Assembly: GCF_001905655.1 (NCBI RefSeq)
Contig: NZ_JMHT01000069.1
Location: forward strand, 1-64,000
Direction of reading: 5' to 3'
Length of the DNA: 64,000 nucleotides
Source: Mycobacterium sp. ST-F2
GTDB lineage: Bacteria; Actinomycetota; Actinomycetes; Mycobacteriales; Mycobacteriaceae
Shown: one piece after another, positions 21,019 to 30,940 of the stretch
Layout: the number at the start of each line of letters is the position of its first letter
How positions within the stretch are numbered: the first letter of the stretch is position 1
The notes under the pieces: generated by a model
Databases searched by the model: none
What the model was told of the DNA's origin: nothing
Seen by the model: only the letters and a program-made list of their open reading frames with translations
Made by a program: the position numbers and the translations under genes

Positions 21019-23067
21019 ATGGCTCATCAGCTCATCGATCCGCTCCTGCAGCCGTTCCGGCTGAAGAACATGACCCTGCGCAATCGCGTGGTGAGCACAT
21101 CGCATGAGCCGTCGTACACCGAAGATGGCATGCCGAAGCGCCGCTACCGCCTGTATCACGAGGAGAAGGCCAAGGGCGGCATCTCGCTGACCATGATGGG
21201 TGGCTCCGCGGTCGTCGCCCCTGACAGCCCTTCCGCGTTCGGCAATCTGCACGTCTACAAGGACGAGATCGTGCCCTGGCTGAGCGAGCTGGCCTACGGC
21301 GTCCATGAGCACGGCGCCGCCGTCATGTGTCAGATCACCCACCTGGGCCGGCGCACCAGCAACTACGACGGCGACTGGCTGCCCGTGGTCTATCCGTCCG
21401 CCATCCGTGAACCCGCCCACCGGTCCTTCCCGAAGGTGGCCGAGGAGTGGGACATGGACCGCATCGTCAAGGCCTACGCCGACGCCACCGCACGGTGCCG
21501 CGCGGCCGGCCTGGACGGCATCGAACTCGAGGCCTACACCCATCTGCTCGACGCGTTCTGGTCGCCGCTGACCAACCACCGCGACGACGAATACGGCATG
21601 GGCAGCATGGAGGATCGACTTCGCTTCCCGCTCAGGGTGATTCGCGCCGTGCGCGAGGCCGCCGGACCGGACTTCGCCGTCGGCATCCGGATGTCACTCG
21701 ACGAGGACCTGCCCGGCGGGCTGCAGTACGAAGACGGCATCGAGATCGCCAAGCGCCTGGTGCCCGAGGGCATCGACTTCATCAGTGTCATCAAGGGCTA
21801 CATGGCCAGCGACGAGGCACTCTCGCGGGTGATCCCGCCGATGGGCACCCCGGTCGCGCCGCACCTGTCGTTCGCCGGCCAGGTCAAGAAGGAGCTCGGG
21901 ATCCCGGTCATGCATGCCTCCCGGATCAACGATGTGGCCACCGCCCGGCACGCGATCCGCGACGGCCTGCTCGACCTCGTCGGCATGACGCGCGCGCATA
22001 TCGCCGACCCGCACATCGTCGCGAAAATCCAAGCGGGCGATGAGGATCGGATTCGCCCCTGCGTCGGTGCCACCTACTGCCTCGACGAGATCTACCAGAA
22101 CCGCGACGCCAAGTGCGTGCACAACCCGTCCACCGGACGCGAAGACCGGCTCCCGCACCGCGTCGACAAAACGACCGGGCCGGCGCGGACGGCGGTGGTC
22201 ATCGGGGGCGGGCCGGCAGGCCTGGAAGCCGCCCGGGTGCTGGGCGAGCGCGGTCACCGCGTCGTCGTTTTCGAGGCCTCCGACTTGCCCGGTGGGCAGG
22301 TTCGGATCGCGTCGTCGTCACCGCGCCGGCGCGATCTCATCAGCATCATCGAGTGGCGACTGGACGAGTGCAAGCTGCTCGGCGTCGACATCCGCACCAA
22401 CCGCTACGTCGACGCCGACGAGGTGCTCGCGGAGAATCCCGACATCGTGGTGGTCGCCACCGGCGGTGTGCCGAACACCGAATTCCTCACCGAGGGAGCC
22501 AATCTGGTCACCGATGGTTGGGATGTGTTGTGCGGTGCGGTGCATCCGCGCGGCGAGGTCATGCTCTACGACGACAACGGCGGCCACCCCGGACTGGATG
22601 CCGCCGAGGTGCTGGCCCGTAGCGGTGTTGCCCTCGAATTCGTCACTCCCGAGCGGATATTGGCACCTGACGTCGGCGGCGTGAACTACCCCGGCTACTT
22701 CAAGGTGTTCGCCGAGCACGGCGTGCGCGTCACGCTCAACGAGCGACTGACCGGGGTGCGCCGCAAGGACGGACGGCTCGAAGTGGACCTCTACAACGAA
22801 TATGCGCACGCCACCCGGCAGCGCATGGTCGACCACGTCGTCGTCGAACACGGCACGCTGCCGTCCGACGAGCTGTACTTCGGGCTGGTCCCCGGTTCCA
22901 CCAACCTCGGCGAAGTCGACCAGCAGGCCCTGCTCAACCTGCAACCGCAGAACGTCGTGCGCAATGCCGATGGCGGCTATCAGCTTTTCCGGATCGGTGA
23001 CGCCGTCGCGAGTCGCAACATCCACGCTGCGATCTACGACGCGTTCCGGCTCTGCCTCGTTCTCTGA
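21019..23067 (+). CDS. DgcA-like NADH:flavin oxidoreductase, probable dimethylglycine (or related N-methyl) demethylase
   Basis: Old Yellow Enzyme/trimethylamine dehydrogenase family protein of 682 residues. An FMN TIM barrel (residues 1-345) starts with [17 protein letters not shown]. An iron-sulfur segment and a C-terminal NAD/FAD-type domain with [17 protein letters not shown] follow. Cysteines 348, 354 and 366 are present, but the fourth usual ligand position (351) is alanine. Close relatives are DgcA of Pseudomonas and stachydrine-type demethylases, which release formaldehyde. The next gene oxidises formaldehyde, which supports a demethylase. The exact substrate is inferred. Confidence 0.75.
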   Translation: MAHQLIDPLLQPFRLKNMTLRNRVVSTSHEPSYTEDGMPKRRYRLYHEEKAKGGISLTMMGGSAVVAPDSPSAFGNLHVYKDEIVPWLSELAYGVHEHGAAVMCQITHLGRRTSNYDGDWLPVVYPSAIREPAHRSFPKVAEEWDMDRIVKAYADATARCRAAGLDGIELEAYTHLLDAFWSPLTNHRDDEYGMGSMEDRLRFPLRVIRAVREAAGPDFAVGIRMSLDEDLPGGLQYEDGIEIAKRLVPEGIDFISVIKGYMASDEALSRVIPPMGTPVAPHLSFAGQVKKELGIPVMHASRINDVATARHAIRDGLLDLVGMTRAHIADPHIVAKIQAGDEDRIRPCVGATYCLDEIYQNRDAKCVHNPSTGREDRLPHRVDKTTGPARTAVVIGGGPAGLEAARVLGERGHRVVVFEASDLPGGQVRIASSSPRRRDLISIIEWRLDECKLLGVDIRTNRYVDADEVLAENPDIVVVATGGVPNTEFLTEGANLVTDGWDVLCGAVHPRGEVMLYDDNGGHPGLDAAEVLARSGVALEFVTPERILAPDVGGVNYPGYFKVFAEHGVRVTLNERLTGVRRKDGRLEVDLYNEYAHATRQRMVDHVVVEHGTLPSDELYFGLVPGSTNLGEVDQQALLNLQPQNVVRNADGGYQLFRIGDAVASRNIHAAIYDAFRLCLVL

Positions 23068-23104
23068 CCACCCACGTCCTCTGACAAAACCAAGGAGTAT
23101 CCCT

Positions 23105-24190
23105 ATGCCACAACAAGTTCGAGGTGTCATCGCCCGCTCCAAGGGCGCCCCGGTAGAAGTCACGACCATCGTGATCCCCGACCCGGGGCCGGGCGAGGTC
23201 GTCGTGAAGGTCCAGGCGTGCGGCGTCTGCCACACCGACCTGACCTATCGCGAGGGCGGCATCAACGACGAATACCCTTTCCTGCTCGGCCATGAGGCTG
23301 CCGGCATCGTCGAAGAGGTCGGCCCCGGTGTCGAATCGGTCGAGGTCGGCGACTTCGTGATCCTCAACTGGCGCGCGGTCTGTGGCCAGTGCCGGGCGTG
23401 CAAGCGTGGCCGTCCGCAGTACTGCTTCAACACTTTCAACGCCAGCCAGAAGATGACCCTGGAGGACGGCACCGAGCTGACCCCGGCACTGGGCATCGGC
23501 GCCTTCGCCGACAAGACGCTGGTTCACGCGGGACAGTGCACCAAGGTCGACGCCACCGCCGACCCGGCGGTGGTCGGCCTGCTGGGTTGCGGCGTGATGG
23601 CCGGGCTCGGCGCGGCGGTCAACACCGGCAACGTCTCCCGCGGCGACTCGGTGGCCGTGATCGGCTGCGGTGGCGTCGGTGACGCCGCCATCATGGGTTC
23701 CCGGCTGGCGGGCGCGGGCAAGATCATCGCGGTCGACCGGGATCCGCGAAAGCTGGAGTGGGCCAAGGAACTCGGCGCCACCCACACCGTCAACGCCGCC
23801 GAAACCGATACCGTCGAGGCGGTGCAGGAGCTCACCGGCGGGTTCGGTGCCGACGTGGTGATCGACGCCGTCGGTCGCCCGGAAACCTGGAAGCAGGCGT
23901 TCTACGCCCGTGACCTCGCCGGCACCGTCGTCCTCGTCGGCGTACCGACCCCGGATATGACGCTGGAGATGCCTCTGGTCGACTTCTTCTCCCGCGGTGG
24001 CTCGCTGAAGTCCTCCTGGTACGGCGACTGCCTGCCCGAGCGCGACTTCCCGATGCTGGTCGATCTCTACCAGCAGGGCCGAATCCCGTTGGAGCGCTTC
24101 GTCTCCGAGCGGATCAAGCTCGACGAGGTCGAGGACGCGTTCCACACCATGCACGCCGGCAATGTGCTGCGTTCGGTGGTCGTGCTGTGA
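23105..24190 (+). CDS. mscR: S-(hydroxymethyl)mycothiol dehydrogenase (zinc alcohol dehydrogenase family)
   Basis: Mycothiol-dependent formaldehyde dehydrogenase, 361 residues. The catalytic zinc motif is ACGVCHTDL and the structural zinc loop is [16 protein letters not shown] Rossmann motif GCGGVGDAA follows. The N-terminus [19 protein letters not shown] matches the mycobacterial enzyme (Rv2259 type). It lies 37 bases after the DgcA-like gene and overlaps the MBL gene, as Rv2259-Rv2260 are paired in M. tuberculosis. Its role here is probably to clear formaldehyde from demethylation. Confidence 0.9.
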   Translation: MPQQVRGVIARSKGAPVEVTTIVIPDPGPGEVVVKVQACGVCHTDLTYREGGINDEYPFLLGHEAAGIVEEVGPGVESVEVGDFVILNWRAVCGQCRACKRGRPQYCFNTFNASQKMTLEDGTELTPALGIGAFADKTLVHAGQCTKVDATADPAVVGLLGCGVMAGLGAAVNTGNVSRGDSVAVIGCGGVGDAAIMGSRLAGAGKIIAVDRDPRKLEWAKELGATHTVNAAETDTVEAVQELTGGFGADVVIDAVGRPETWKQAFYARDLAGTVVLVGVPTPDMTLEMPLVDFFSRGGSLKSSWYGDCLPERDFPMLVDLYQQGRIPLERFVSERIKLDEVEDAFHTMHAGNVLRSVVVL

Positions 24191-24819
24191 GCGGCGAGCT
24201 CCGCATCGACCGCGTCGTCACCTCGGGGACCTTCAGCCTCGACGGCGGGACGTGGGACGTCGACAACAACGTCTGGGTGATCGGCGATGACTCCGAGGTG
24301 GTCATCGTCGACGCGGCCCACACCGCGCCCCAGATCGTCGACGCCGTCGCCGGCCGTAACGTGGTGGCGGTCGTCGTCACCCACGGGCACAACGACCACG
24401 TGACCGTCGCCCCGGAGTTGGCGTACGAGTTGCACGCCCCGATCCTGCTGCATCCCGGCGACGACATGCTCTGGCAGACAAGCCATCCCGACGAGAAGTA
24501 CTGGAACCTCGACGCCGGTCAGCGGATCGGTGTCGCGGGTACCGAGATCGAGGTCATCCACACGCCCGGCCACTCGCCGGGATCGGTGTGCCTGTACCTG
24601 CCCGAGGCCGGTGCGCTGTTCTCCGGGGATACCCTGTTCAATGGCGGGCCGGGTGCGACCGGGCGGTCCTACAGCGATTTCCCGACGATCATCGACTCCA
24701 TCCGGGATTCGATCCTGACACTGCCGGAAGAGACTCGGGTGCATACCGGTCACGGCGATCACACCACGGTGGGTGCCGAGGCGCCGCACCTGGCGGAGTG
24801 GATAGCGCGCGGGCACTGA
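24187..24819 (+). CDS. Metallo-beta-lactamase fold hydrolase (Rv2260-like)
   Basis: 210-residue MBL-fold protein with the metal motif THGHNDH near residues 63-69 and later ligands HTPGHSPG and FSGDTLF. The GTG start overlaps the dehydrogenase stop (GTGA). In the glutathione world a formaldehyde dehydrogenase is paired with a thioesterase, so it may hydrolyse the S-formyl-mycothiol product; that is an inference from context. Confidence 0.85.
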   Translation: MSGELRIDRVVTSGTFSLDGGTWDVDNNVWVIGDDSEVVIVDAAHTAPQIVDAVAGRNVVAVVVTHGHNDHVTVAPELAYELHAPILLHPGDDMLWQTSHPDEKYWNLDAGQRIGVAGTEIEVIHTPGHSPGSVCLYLPEAGALFSGDTLFNGGPGATGRSYSDFPTIIDSIRDSILTLPEETRVHTGHGDHTTVGAEAPHLAEWIARGH

Positions 24820-24832
24820 TGGCCAAAGGCCA

Positions 24833-24879
24833 CTAACCCGCGGGTCTCAGTTACCAGGTGACTGGAATCAGCGGGTTAG
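24833..24879. repeat. REP-like inverted repeat, copy 1 (probable bidirectional terminator)
   Basis: CTAACCCGC (24833-24841) pairs with GCGGGTTAG (24871-24879), with an inner stem CAGTTAC-CAG-GTGACTG. It closely resembles the hairpin at 25917-25973. It lies between two convergent genes. Confidence 0.55.
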
Positions 24880-24893
24880 CTGGTCGAACCTGT

Positions 24894-25853
24894 TCACGCT
24901 GCGAGACCGGCAGCGGCGTACGGACATCCAGGCCCACAAGGATGGCCGACCACTGCGATCCCGTGCCGACGCAGAATCTGGGCGATCTTCGCTGCGGTCT
25001 GACACGGCCGGTCGAAAACCTGCTGGTAGCTCAGTCGCACCGTCGACCGGCCATCGACTGCGGCATCGAGATCACGCTCGAAATCATCGTTCCGGGCGGC
25101 TGCTGAGTCGTGAAACAGCCGGCCGTCGAGCTCTACGATTAAGCGCTGCCCGTACTCGATGTCGCGGTAACGGACTCCCGACGACGAGGACGACCTGGTT
25201 TGCCGACTGGGGTGAGGCAGCCCGTGTGCGCGCTCGACGCGATTCAGATAGCGGTGTTCGAGCACGGAACACGTGCCGTCAGCGATGTCGACGAGGACCG
25301 CACGCAACCATCTTCGGCGCGGAATTCGTTGTCGCCCATCGAGCGCTGCCAGGAGACGTTGTGCAGTGGTGCGTCGCGACTGGCAGGCATCGGCAAGCAC
25401 CGCTATCGCGTCGAATTCCGTTGTCCGACATGCGACATCGAGCGCGGCTTCCTCGTAACGGACTCGCGGCGGGCCGGTATGCCACAGCACCCGCTGGTCC
25501 AGATGGGCCAGACGGTGGATGCGCACGCCGTCGGGCTCAGCAAGGGTGCTGCGATCCTGGTCGACTGCGATATGGATCACCGGGCCTTCGCGCCACATTG
25601 CCGACTCCAGGCACAGCGCCGCAGGTACCGCGTAAAGGACTGCAGCCCAGGCGCGTTGCTGCCAAGTGGGCAAGCCCGTGTGGTTGACGTAGACACCGTC
25701 ATGGATGCGTGCCCATTCGTTGCGTCTGAGCTTGCGCCGAATGTAGGAGTCGTGTTGGCCGGCTTCGCGTACTTGGCGTCGTGAAATGACACCGTCCTGG
25801 TGGGCGAGCACCTCAGCAATCTCGGCATCAGCCGCCCGGCCCCCGTTGTTCAC
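24894..25853 (-). CDS. AbiEi-type antitoxin-domain protein with C-terminal DUF559-like nuclease domain
   Basis: 319 residues. The N-terminus (AHQDGVISRRQVREAG, then WARIHDGVYV) resembles the winged-helix domain of AbiEi-type IV antitoxins. The C-terminal third (IVELDGRLFH, then FERDLDAAVDGRSTVRLSYQQVF) matches the DUF559/Vsr-like nuclease-type fold. No AbiEii toxin lies next to it. Such solitary proteins are numerous in mycobacteria and their role is not established. The two flanking hairpins, similar to each other, set it apart as an insertion between catabolic operons. Confidence 0.7.
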   Translation of the reverse strand: MNNGGRAADAEIAEVLAHQDGVISRRQVREAGQHDSYIRRKLRRNEWARIHDGVYVNHTGLPTWQQRAWAAVLYAVPAALCLESAMWREGPVIHIAVDQDRSTLAEPDGVRIHRLAHLDQRVLWHTGPPRVRYEEAALDVACRTTEFDAIAVLADACQSRRTTAQRLLAALDGRQRIPRRRWLRAVLVDIADGTCSVLEHRYLNRVERAHGLPHPSRQTRSSSSSGVRYRDIEYGQRLIVELDGRLFHDSAAARNDDFERDLDAAVDGRSTVRLSYQQVFDRPCQTAAKIAQILRRHGIAVVGHPCGPGCPYAAAGLAA

Positions 25854-25916
25854 GCCGTCGATCTTGGCGGGTGCGCGCCGCCATCCGCTAGACCCTGGGT
25901 CGGCAGCCTGTGGATA

Positions 25917-25973
25917 ACTGCTTAGCCCGCGGGTTGCAGTCAGCAGGTGACTGCAACCCGCGGGCTAAGCAGT
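25917..25973. repeat. 26-bp perfect hairpin, REP-like copy 2, terminator of the sox operon
   Basis: Arms 25917-25942 and 25948-25973 are perfectly complementary around a 5-base loop. It begins 9 bases after the soxG stop (minus strand) and is similar in sequence to the hairpin at 24833-24879. Confidence 0.7.
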
Positions 25974-25981
25974 CGGGCGCT

Positions 25982-26569
25982 TCAGGCAGTGAATTCCTCG
26001 GCCGCATCGAGCAACCAGTCGGCCAGATAGCCGGCAAATGACGAGCGGACGATGATCCGGTAGTCGGTTCCCTTGTCGTCCAAGGGAATCAGCACGACGG
26101 CAGCCAGCGCGAGCATCGTCTGGGCTGCGACACCTGGGCCGAACACCCGTGGGTGCAGATCCAGCGAGCAGCCTTTGGCCAGTACGTCACGGGCATGCGC
26201 ACCGCGCAGCCGCACCGTGGTGCGCTGTGCGGACACGTCGACGGCAGCACCTCCAGCGGCGGCGACCGCCTCGTGCAGCTGCGCCTCGAGGGCCTCACCG
26301 CCGCGCTGCGTCGACGTCACCAGCCACTCCTCGGGTCCGAACCAGATCACCGACGAATCAGGACCGGTGACACAGGTACCCGGTGTCGTCGGCAACGCGG
26401 CCAGTCCGAGGAGCCGGGCGGCTTCGGCGCCGCCGGCTCCGGCCGGGTCGACCCACAGATCGACCATGGTGACGAACGGCTCCTCGGTGAGGCTCGCCGC
26501 CGCTGGGGTTGCTGCGAACTGGGTGGACCAACCCTGCAATGGGCTACGGCGAGTGAGGGTTTCAGCCAT
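25982..26569 (-). CDS. soxG: Heterotetrameric sarcosine oxidase gamma subunit
   Basis: 195 residues. The ATG was chosen because it overlaps the soxA stop (ATGGCTGA) and MAETLTRRSPLQGW fits the family start. The region VIWFGPEEWLV followed by VDVSAQRTTVRLRG is typical of SoxG, a GcvT-related small subunit. It is the last gene of glyA-soxBDAG and is followed by a 26-bp terminator hairpin. Confidence 0.88.
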   Translation of the reverse strand: MAETLTRRSPLQGWSTQFAATPAAASLTEEPFVTMVDLWVDPAGAGGAEAARLLGLAALPTTPGTCVTGPDSSVIWFGPEEWLVTSTQRGGEALEAQLHEAVAAAGGAAVDVSAQRTTVRLRGAHARDVLAKGCSLDLHPRVFGPGVAAQTMLALAAVVLIPLDDKGTDYRIIVRSSFAGYLADWLLDAAEEFTA

Positions 26570-29411
26570 CGCGGCGCGCTCCTTCGGGATCGACGAGGAC
26601 GGAACCGGTGACCTCGACGGCCACCAGGGCACCGTCCACGGGAACGGTGAGGGTGTCTCCGATGCGGGCGTGGCCGCCCTTGACCAAGGCCAGCGCGAAC
26701 GGGCGGCCCAGCTCGGCGCTGCGGTAGCTCGACGTGACGTGCCCAAGCATGGGAACCGGCGGCGGTGGCAATGTGCCATCGCTGGGTGTCTCGATGATCT
26801 GGGCGCCTTCGGGCAGCACGGTCCGTGCATCGACCGGAAGGAGTCCGACGAACTGCTTGCGCAGCGGATTGACGTTCTCGGCGCGAGTGAACGAGCGCTT
26901 CCCGATGAAATCGGGCTTCTTCTTCGACACCACCCAGTTCATCCCGAGGTCTTGTGGCGTCACGGTGCCGTCGGTGTCCTGCCCGATGATCGGGTAGCCC
27001 TTCTCGGCCCGCAGCACGTGCATGGTCTCGGTGCCGTAGGGCGTGATGCCGTATGGTTCGCCCGCCTCGATCAGCCTCTCCCACACCGCCGTTGCGTACC
27101 AGCCCATGACGTTGACCTCGTACGCGAGCTCGCCGGAGAAGCTCACCCGGCCGATCCGGACGTGGACACCGTCCAGCTGGGTGTCGCGCCAGGCCATGAA
27201 CGGGAATGCCTCATTGCTGGCGTCGACTCCCGGGAACACCGAGCCGATGACGTCCCGCGAGCGCGGGCCGACGACAGGGAAGGTGTGCCACTGCTCGGTG
27301 ACCGAGGTGAGGCGCACCCGCAGGTGCGGCCACTCGGTCTGCAGCCATTCCTCCATCCAGTCCAGGATGCGGGCCGCGCCACCCGTGGTGGTGAACACCT
27401 GGAAGCGGTCGTCGGCCAGGCGCATCACGGTGCCGTCGTCGATCACCATGCCGTCGACGCCGCACATGACGCCGTACCGCAGCATTCCGACCTTGAGCGT
27501 GCTCATCAGGTTGGTGTAGAGCATGTCGAGGAATGCGCCGGCATCGGGACCCTGGACGTCGATCTTGCCCAGCGTCGAGCCGTCGAGGATGCCGACACCC
27601 GTTCGTGCTGCGGCGCATTCGCGCAAGACCGCGGTGTCCATGTCTTCTCCCGGCAGCGGGTAGTAGCGCGGGCGCTTCCACTGGCCGACGTCCTCGAACA
27701 CCGCGCCGCGGGCGACGTGCCAATCATGCACTGCGGTAACGCGTTCCGGGTCGAACATGTGCCCACGGCTGCGGCCGGCCAGCGCCGCGAACGCGACCGG
27801 GGTGTACGGCGGCCGGAACGTGGTGACGCCCATCTCGGCCACGGGCACGCCCAGCAGTTCGGCGGTGATGCCCGAGGCGACGACGCCGGACGTCTTGCCC
27901 TGATCGTGTGCGGTGCCGATGGTGGTGTAGCGCTTGATGTGTTCCATCGACCGCATGCCGGCGCCGACCGCGCGGACCAGGTCTGCCACGGTCGCGTCCC
28001 GCTGGACGTCGACGAACTGCGTTGCACCGGCGGCATCGGGAACCCGCCACAGCACCGCGGGGGCGGACGTCGGGCGAATCGAATCCGATTCTCCGGCAAG
28101 CGGTTCGGCCGGAGCGCCGAGTCCGAGAACCCCCAGTGCACGGACGGCGGCCTCACGGCCCGACCGCAGACAGCCGGGGAGGTCGAAGGTGCCTGCCGCC
28201 GAACCGGCGACACTCACCTCATCGAGTTCGGCGCCCGGAACGAACGCGCCGAGGACATCGTCGTACCGCAGCGGCCCGCGCACCTGGCTGAACAGGTGCA
28301 CCGCGGGATTCCAGCCGCCGCTGACCAGAAGCACATCGCACGCCAGGTCTTCGGATGCGCCGTCCGCTCCGGTGACAACGGCTGCACTGACCCGGTTCTC
28401 ACCGCGGCTGCCGCTGACGACCGACCCGGTCCGCACGGCGATGCCCCGATCAGCGCACGCCGCAAGCAGATCCGCGGCCACCTCGGCGCGCGCATCGATG
28501 ATCGCGGCGATCGCCACTCCGGCGTCGTGCAGGTCCAGCGCGGCCTGATAGGCGCTGTCGTTGGTGGTGAACACCACGGCCCGCTCGCCGACCAAGGCGG
28601 CGTACCGGTGCAGGAAGGTGCGGGCGCCGGCCGCCAGCATGATGCCGGGCCGGTCGTTGTCGGTGAACACCACCGGCCGCTCGTGCGCGCCGGCAGCGAC
28701 GATGACGTGCCGGGCCCGGATCCGCCAGACCCGCTGGCGGCTCACGCCAGCGGGGGCAGCGGCGCCGAGGTGATCGGTACGCCGTTGCAGCGCAAGGACA
28801 AAGCCGTCGTCGTAGTGGCCGAACGCGGTGGTGCGCTGCAGGTGCAGCACATCGGGATAGGTGACGAGTTCGGCGACCGCGGCGGCGACCCACTCCAGGG
28901 CCGGGCGACCGGCGATGGTGTCGGCACTGCCCAACAGGGCACCACCGGCTTCGCTCTGCTCGTCGATCAGCACCACGCGGGCGCCGGCGCGGGCGGCCGT
29001 CAGCGCGGCTGCCAGGCCGGCCGGGCCGGCCCCGGCGACCAGCACGTCGGCGTGCACATGCGTCGAGTCGTAGCGCGCGGGGTCGGCGACGTCAGCCAGC
29101 CGGCCCTGCCCCGGGATGCCCCGAGCGACCAGACCGTCATACAGCTCCACCGTGGTGGCCAGCAGCATGGGCTCGGGGAAGGGGTGCTCGATCTGGACCA
29201 GCCCGCCGGTGTCCTCGGCCCACGCCGAGGTGAAACCGCGGGGCCGGCCCATCTTGATGCTCGAGGTGACGTGGTGCACCCCGTTCGCCAGCAGCGCCGA
29301 AGCCAGGGTGTCGCCGGCGTGCCCGGTGTACTCCTGGCCGTTGAACGTGAAGGTGTGCACCGTATCCCGATCGATACGGCCACCGGTTTCGGTGCGCAAT
29401 GAGGTGCTCAT
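26562..29411 (-). CDS. soxA: Heterotetrameric sarcosine oxidase alpha subunit
   Basis: 949 residues, full length. The N-terminal domain (residues 15-85) is the 2Fe-2S-like fold seen in SoxA, without the cluster cysteines. A NAD-binding domain starts at about residue 125 (VLVAGAGPAGLAAALTAARAG). A C-terminal aminomethyltransferase-like (GcvT) domain from about residue 580 (RTGVGILDGSTLGKIDVQGP) binds tetrahydrofolate. The enzyme oxidises sarcosine to glycine and passes the methyl carbon to tetrahydrofolate as 5,10-methylene-THF, with hydrogen peroxide formed. Overlaps at both ends show tight coupling with soxD and soxG. Confidence 0.95.
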   Translation of the reverse strand: MSTSLRTETGGRIDRDTVHTFTFNGQEYTGHAGDTLASALLANGVHHVTSSIKMGRPRGFTSAWAEDTGGLVQIEHPFPEPMLLATTVELYDGLVARGIPGQGRLADVADPARYDSTHVHADVLVAGAGPAGLAAALTAARAGARVVLIDEQSEAGGALLGSADTIAGRPALEWVAAAVAELVTYPDVLHLQRTTAFGHYDDGFVLALQRRTDHLGAAAPAGVSRQRVWRIRARHVIVAAGAHERPVVFTDNDRPGIMLAAGARTFLHRYAALVGERAVVFTTNDSAYQAALDLHDAGVAIAAIIDARAEVAADLLAACADRGIAVRTGSVVSGSRGENRVSAAVVTGADGASEDLACDVLLVSGGWNPAVHLFSQVRGPLRYDDVLGAFVPGAELDEVSVAGSAAGTFDLPGCLRSGREAAVRALGVLGLGAPAEPLAGESDSIRPTSAPAVLWRVPDAAGATQFVDVQRDATVADLVRAVGAGMRSMEHIKRYTTIGTAHDQGKTSGVVASGITAELLGVPVAEMGVTTFRPPYTPVAFAALAGRSRGHMFDPERVTAVHDWHVARGAVFEDVGQWKRPRYYPLPGEDMDTAVLRECAAARTGVGILDGSTLGKIDVQGPDAGAFLDMLYTNLMSTLKVGMLRYGVMCGVDGMVIDDGTVMRLADDRFQVFTTTGGAARILDWMEEWLQTEWPHLRVRLTSVTEQWHTFPVVGPRSRDVIGSVFPGVDASNEAFPFMAWRDTQLDGVHVRIGRVSFSGELAYEVNVMGWYATAVWERLIEAGEPYGITPYGTETMHVLRAEKGYPIIGQDTDGTVTPQDLGMNWVVSKKKPDFIGKRSFTRAENVNPLRKQFVGLLPVDARTVLPEGAQIIETPSDGTLPPPPVPMLGHVTSSYRSAELGRPFALALVKGGHARIGDTLTVPVDGALVAVEVTGSVLVDPEGARRDG

Positions 29412-29686
29412 CAGATTGTCGGCCTCTGCTCGTCGAGTCGGTAGACACGCTCGAATCGGTAGGTTGCGGTGTCGCGGATGGCGTTGAACCAGCGGCGGCA
29501 GCCGGCGCTATGGGTCCAGCGTTCGGCGAACAGCCCTTTGGGGTTGGCGCGGAAGAACACGTAGTGCGCCCACTGTTCGTCGGTCAGCGATTGCGGGTCT
29601 TCGGGGTAGGCCACGTGAGCCTGGCCGCCGTAGTGGAATTCGGTTTCCTCGCGTGGCCCGCACCACGGGCACTCGATGAGTTGCAT
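29411..29686 (-). CDS. soxD: Heterotetrameric sarcosine oxidase delta subunit
   Basis: Small 91-residue subunit with the zinc-binding pattern CPWCGPREETEFHYGG and later HSAGCRRWF, both characteristic of SoxD. Its stop overlaps the soxA ATG (TGATG) and its start is 15 bases after soxB. Confidence 0.95.
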   Translation of the reverse strand: MQLIECPWCGPREETEFHYGGQAHVAYPEDPQSLTDEQWAHYVFFRANPKGLFAERWTHSAGCRRWFNAIRDTATYRFERVYRLDEQRPTI

Positions 29687-29701
29687 TGGGGCTCCTGGGT
29701 T

Positions 29702-30940
29702 CTAGTGCGCCACGCCGGCGGCGCCGTGTTCGTCGACCAGGGCTCCGGTGACGAACCGGTCGAGACTGAAGGGGGCGATGTACTCGTGTTCGACGCCGCC
29801 CGCGATGGTGTCGGCCAGGCACCAGCCGATACCCGGCGTCACCTTGAAACCGCCTGTGCCCCAACCAGCATTGAGGTACAGGTTGTCGTAGCCGACACGG
29901 CCGACGATCGGTGACGCGTCAGGGCACACGTCGACGATGCCCGCCCAGGTGCGCAACAGGTGTGCCCGGGCGAAGACCGGGAACAGCTCCACCGCGGCGG
30001 CCATCTGGCGTTCGATGATGTGGAAGGCGCCGCGTTGTCCGTAGCCGTTGTAGGAATCGATGCCCGCGCCCATCACGAGTTCACCCTTGTGGGCCTGAGA
30101 TACGTACACGTGCACCGCATTCGACATCACGACGGTCGGATGCACGGGCTCGAGCAGTTCGGACACCAGCGCCTGCAGCGGGTGGCTCTGCAGCGGGGTG
30201 CGGATGCCCAGCATGTCGGTGAGCGTCGACGTGTGCCCGGCGGCGCACAGCGCCACCTGCCCGGCGCCGATGTCACCGCGGGTGGTACGCACCCCGGTGA
30301 CCCGGTCGCCGTCGGTGACGAACCCGGTGACCTCGCAGTTCTGGATGATGTCGATGCCGGCCTCGTCGGCGCGGCGGGCGAAGCCCCAGGCGACGTAGTC
30401 GTGCTTGGCGATGCCGGCCCGTGGCTGGTAGGTGGCGCCCAGCACCGGGTAGCGAATGTCACTGGAAATGTTGACGATCGGGCACAGGTCCTTGACCTCT
30501 TTGGGTTCCACCCACTCGGCGTCGATGCCGTTGAGCTTGTTGGCCTCGACGCGCCGGACGCTGTCGCGCACGTCCTGCAGGCTGTGCGCCAGGTTGAGCA
30601 CACCGCGCTGGCTGAACAGGATCGGGTAGTCCAGGTCCTCCTCGAGCCCCTCCCACAGTTTCAGGGCGTGCTCGTAGATCCGGGCGCTCTCGTCCCACAG
30701 GTAGTTGGACCGGATCAGGGTGGTGTTGCGGGCCATGTTGCCGCCGGCCAGCCAGCCGCGTTCCAGTACCGCGACGTTGGTGATGCCGTGGTTCTTGGCG
30801 AGGTAATGCGCGGTGGCCAGGCCGTGACCGCCGCCGCCGACGATGACGACGTCGTACGACTTCTTCGGTTCCGGTGTGCGCCAGAGGAATTCGGGGTGGT
30901 CGGGCAGATGTGCGCCCGGCGGGAGCGTCGGTGCGGTCAC
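29702..30940 (-). CDS. soxB: Heterotetrameric sarcosine oxidase beta subunit
   Basis: Flavoprotein subunit carrying the amine oxidation site, 412 residues. The FAD motif is [18 protein letters not shown], followed by [15 protein letters not shown], a SoxB hallmark. The C-terminal [11 protein letters not shown] segment is intact. The start overlaps the glyA stop (ATGA). Confidence 0.95.
   Translation of the reverse strand: MTAPTLPPGAHLPDHPEFLWRTPEPKKSYDVVIVGGGGHGLATAHYLAKNHGITNVAVLERGWLAGGNMARNTTLIRSNYLWDESARIYEHALKLWEGLEEDLDYPILFSQRGVLNLAHSLQDVRDSVRRVEANKLNGIDAEWVEPKEVKDLCPIVNISSDIRYPVLGATYQPRAGIAKHDYVAWGFARRADEAGIDIIQNCEVTGFVTDGDRVTGVRTTRGDIGAGQVALCAAGHTSTLTDMLGIRTPLQSHPLQALVSELLEPVHPTVVMSNAVHVYVSQAHKGELVMGAGIDSYNGYGQRGAFHIIERQMAAAVELFPVFARAHLLRTWAGIVDVCPDASPIVGRVGYDNLYLNAGWGTGGFKVTPGIGWCLADTIAGGVEHEYIAPFSLDRFVTGALVDEHGAAGVAH

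Noticed and set aside
26073-29402. A 1109-residue open frame on the plus strand
   Set aside because: It is antisense to soxA, whose frame has clear domains. Long antisense frames are common at this GC content.
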